10,816 bases of DNA from Glomus cerebriforme (lineage: Eukaryota; Glomeromycota; Glomeromycetes; Glomerales; Glomeraceae), in assembly GCA_003550305.1 (NCBI GenBank), contig QKYT01000344.1, forward strand, positions 111,029 to 121,844, read 5' to 3'. A model generated the notes under the pieces. The model did no database searches. It saw only the letters and a list, made by a program, of their open reading frames with translations, and was not told the DNA's origin. The stretch's first letter is position 1. The number at the start of each line of letters is the position of its first letter. The translations under genes and the position numbers were made by a program. Positions 7,766 through 10,816 of this stretch are shown piece by piece.

Positions 7766-8929
7766 TTTGGATTTTTTTACTATGTAACCAACTTGATGAT
7801 TATAAAGAAATTTCACTGTATAATGAAGTATTCTTATATAAAGAAAAGATTTTAGATGTAAGTTAAAACTTTAGTCTATTACCATGAATAAGGATAATAA
7901 CTCAAGTTATCTCTATGGACAAAGAGATTAATTCTAAAATCTAATTGATATATCTATAAATTTTTTTTAATAAAAACTATATTTTATTACTATAAAATTA
8001 TCTTGAAAGTATTTTTAATTTTGGCTTTCAGAATTATAAAAGTTAATTATAAAGCTAGAATAAACTCTTGTTAATTTGAATTACGTATAAAGTTTCAGTC
8101 CTTTGCATTTGTCAAGATAACAATATAAATAATCAGATTTATATAATTTTAAAAACTATTACTAATAATAATGATCAGAATTATATGATTTTAGCAGAAA
8201 TAATTTCATCAGTCATAAGTAGAAATATGATTGTATCTAATTAATATTCAAATTTATATAGAGAATTTAGTAAAAATTTTGATTATTATAACATTATTGT
8301 TGAGATATTATACCTATTATACAAGTTAAATTATAATAATAATAAAAGTATAAAAGCAAGGTAAATATAAAGCTAAATTCTATTTTATTAAATATAAATA
8401 ATATAAAATTAAAATAATTGTATAGTTTTATTGTTCTTTTCTTATATTATAGATATTTTAAAAGATGACCTATCTATTTTTCTGAAAATATGATAAAAAA
8501 TAAAATTTCTATCTAAAAATTTTAATTTTTTTTTCAAATAAATATAAGAAAAAAGGATTAAATTGATTTGCAAATATATAAAAAGGCAACATAACCAAAT
8601 TTGATAAAATATTAATCCTTAAATATCTGGATTGACATGGCAAATTAAGTGAATTACTAAGCATTTTGATGGATAAGATTCATTCTAATTTATACAAAAA
8701 ATATAAAAAAAAAACTTGATATGTAAGTATAAGTCATAGCAATTAAAATAGTATTAACAAAATCTTAAGCTTCTGATTTTAATTTAAATTCTTTTGCCTA
8801 ATATTAGACTTTGGGTAAGCATAATTATGTGACAGTAATTTTTGAGATGCCTATCATACCTAAGAATAATATTTCATCAAACATCCAACTTTTCATAAAT
8901 TTTTTTTTTTTTACCAAAAAGATAAGTTA
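7766..8929. other. Region beyond the pogo-like terminus, no coding sequence recognised
   Basis: A transposase would be expected here on the + strand if the element were autonomous. I see only short frames broken by stops and no DDE or helix-turn-helix motif. The stretch is ordinary AT-rich sequence with T tracts near 8520 and 8900. Confidence 0.4.
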
Positions 8930-9710
8930 AACATGAAGAGAAGATTTAAGAGGTAACCCTTGTAGCCAAGAGTTTACGTCTATTCTCATCAACCCTTTCT
9001 GATCTCATACCAATGCTTAACCTAACAACTAAACTAAAAAGCACAATTGTTATCAAACGATATTGCATTTCTCAAATCAAATTTAATAATAGCAGTTAAC
9101 TAGCAGGACTCTTCTGATTAGCATACAAGTATTCTTCTATGTCCTCTAGGAAATACCATTATTTTCTCAGTTGTGACATATATCAACTAGAAAATATGAT
9201 AAAAACAAATGATTTGATATTTAATCAGTACCATGTAACCACCTGTAACGATAACTAGAAAACCTAATAATCATCATATCACCTTCCTTAAAATAAACAA
9301 ATAACTCCTTAGGGGCCAATCAATAGCAAGTAATATCAAACTAGTCTTTTAACGATCATTTTTTCTAGTATCCCCTATCACCTAAAAGAAAATGAAAAAT
9401 ACTAACAAAAAATAACCAAAGACTACGTCAAAGAAATAAAAATAAAAACAAAAACAAAACAAAAACAAAAAGGAATAAAATTAGAAAAAACAACTATATC
9501 TAATCACAAAAAACCTAAAGTAAATTTAAGGAAAATACCAAACTTCACTTCAAAGAAAAGTTCCTTTCCTTCAAACTCCTAGCAAACCTTTCGTCTACAA
9601 AAACTCAGAGTTAAGTAAAATCATTCTCTTCCCTACAAAACTTTCTATTACTTCCCTTTTCTAATTCTGAAGAGATAAAACTTGTGCAAATCTGGATAGT
9701 TTAGAATACC
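8930..9710. other. C/A-rich, G-poor strand-skewed stretch, probably a decayed repeat
   Basis: Base use changes near 8930: long homopolymers fade, C becomes much commoner than G on the + strand, and the text reads as mixed sequence to about 9660. This resembles an old coding or retroelement sequence, possibly on the minus strand. I could not find a reading frame or motif in either direction. An AAAAC-type simple repeat lies at about 9440-9471. Confidence 0.35.
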
Positions 9711-10456
9711 AAATGCCTCTAGAGGTATTGTTAAAGATCATTATCCAAGAGTCGTAAAATGAAAATTGTGGGTATATTTAAAAATAATAAAATACAAACA
9801 ATCTAAACTATTTTATTAAATGTTAAATAACAAGAGGAGCATTTTTACTTAAGACCCTGAAGGCTGTCATTGTAGTAAACGAAGCCTCCAGGTTGTGTTT
9901 TTGTTTCAAGAAAAATTTGGTTAGAATTTTTTGGAAAAGAGTGGCCCTGAACTTTTCATAAATTTAAAATCAGAAAACAAATATATTCTATTTATTTTTT
10001 CTGAACAACATAAAAAAAATATTTATCATTTTTGAAGCCAAATCTGATCTAAAATTAATTATCAAATTTATATTAAAACATTTTACATAAGATTACTTGG
10101 CAAAACTAGAAAGTTTAACAAATAGGCAAAATGACAAAATATAGTAATTTGATGAAATGACTATATTAAAGTCTTATTAAAAAATTAGCAAAACTTGATA
10201 AAAGGTGAAACCTATCAAACCCTATTATAAATGATAAAACTAATAAAACTTTTTAAAACTATAATAAAACTATAGTAAAAATTTGATAAAATTAAATGCA
10301 AGATTTTAGAAAAGTTTAGACAAGCAATTCTAATTTAAAATTCTGAAATAGTTTTAGAGAGATTGATAATTATAATTTTGCATTTGCTCAGCTATGAAAC
10401 TTACCATACTCTATTTGCAATGAAAAATATGTGAATTATAAATTACATGTGAATGG
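9711..10456. other. Intergenic sequence with two small dyads, no gene
   Basis: CCTCTAGAGG near 9717 is a perfect 10-bp palindrome. CCTGAAGGCT (9856-9865) and AGCCTCCAGG (9883-9892) are complementary at 9 of 10 around a 17-base loop. The rest is AT-rich with no frames of note. I see no tRNA or rRNA. Confidence 0.45.
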
Positions 10457-10504
10457 AGTGGGATACCACATGTGATATAATTATATCATATGTGGTATCC
10501 CACT
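10457..10504. repeat. Near-perfect 48-bp palindrome
   Basis: The sequence begins AGTGGGATACCACATGTG and ends with its inverse, centred between 10480 and 10481 with no loop. Only one pair of the 24 mismatches (G/A at the ACATGTG versus ATATGTG position). The arms share ATACCACAT(A/G)TGAT with the tandem units just downstream, so the palindrome looks like a head-to-head junction of the same repeat family. Confidence 0.85.
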
Positions 10505-10520
10505 TATCCTAGATTATAGT

Positions 10521-10709
10521 ATCACATGTAATCTAAATATCACATATAATCTGAATACCACATGTAATCTAAATATCACATATAATCTGAATACCATATA
10601 TGATCTAAATATCACATAAAATCTGAATACCATATATGATCTAAATAATGTAATCTAATTACCACATATGATCTAAATGATGTGGTCTAAATACTACATA
10701 TAATCTAAC
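10521..10709. repeat. 18-bp tandem array (minisatellite), about 11 units
   Basis: Successive units of the form ATCACATATAATCTRAAT or ACCACATGTAATCTAAAT start at 10521, 10539, 10557, 10575, 10593, 10611 and 10629, then 10661 and 10693. Two 14-bp shortened units are at 10647 and 10679. ATCAC... and ACCA... starts alternate through the first seven units, giving a 36-bp higher-order period. Another partial copy, ACCACAATATAATCTA, ends the window at 10801-10816, so the array family probably continues beyond it. Confidence 0.85.
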
Positions 10710-10816
10710 ATTTTATTATTTCTTATATCACTTTTACATTCTAGCTATGTCTTTAAGTCTTTCTTGATATTCGTATTTTTATGCTAATATACTTTTTATT
10801 ACCACAATATAATCTA

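Noticed and set aside
9850..9900. Possible tRNA or structured RNA around the CCTGAAGGCT dyad
   Set aside because: There is only a single hairpin, with no B-box-like GGTTCRANNCC and no cloverleaf.
10521..10709. CRISPR-like array
   Set aside because: The units are contiguous with no unique spacers and the context is eukaryotic, so it is a plain tandem repeat.

Overview
The window is very AT-rich eukaryotic DNA carrying the 3' part of one intron-bearing gene on the + strand (about 91-2844). About 8 kb of gene-poor, repeat-laden sequence follows it. Short GT-AG introns, long A and T tracts, extreme AT content, a receiver-domain phosphodiesterase and abundant short inverted-repeat DNA elements suggest a filamentous early-diverging fungus. 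An arbuscular mycorrhizal (Glomeromycotina, Rhizophagus-like) genome fits best, but this is inferred from style and I cannot fix the species.

The gene can be rebuilt from eight exons (91-200, 295-428, 519-587, 871-1040, 1155-1592, 1677-2069, 2223-2345, 2495-2844), all joined by GT..AG introns with matching phase. They give 594 complete codons before a TAG stop. The visible protein begins inside the last third of a two-component receiver (REC) domain, then has a Ser/Pro-rich linker and a complete class I cyclic-nucleotide phosphodiesterase domain with all metal ligands and the invariant glutamine. It ends in a long tail with a polybasic patch, an RRxS motif and a terminal Cys-Ser-Ile-Gln that looks like a CaaX prenylation box. 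The layout resembles Dictyostelium RegA, where a phosphorelay switches on cAMP breakdown. Here a membrane-anchoring tail appears to have been added.

The long intron 588-870 holds two nested-looking hairpin structures. Intron 1041-1154 is a multiple of three with no in-frame stop and carries a T13/A12 foldback, so its retention would keep the frame open.

From 2845 to about 3780 is 3' flank with pyrimidine tracts and small palindromes. From about 3780 onward I see no intact gene. The recognisable structures are a foldback at 5142-5257, an 850-bp TA-flanked terminal-inverted-repeat element (5345-6194) with a second TA-flanked element nested inside it (5508-5921), an inverted-repeat structure at 6247-6452, and a hairpin next to two ambiguous bases at about 6531-6583. 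Further on are a lone pogo/Tc1-type terminus with subterminal repeats at about 7620-7765, a CA-rich strand-skewed stretch at about 8930-9710, a near-perfect 48-bp palindrome at 10457-10504, and an 18-bp tandem array at 10521-10709.
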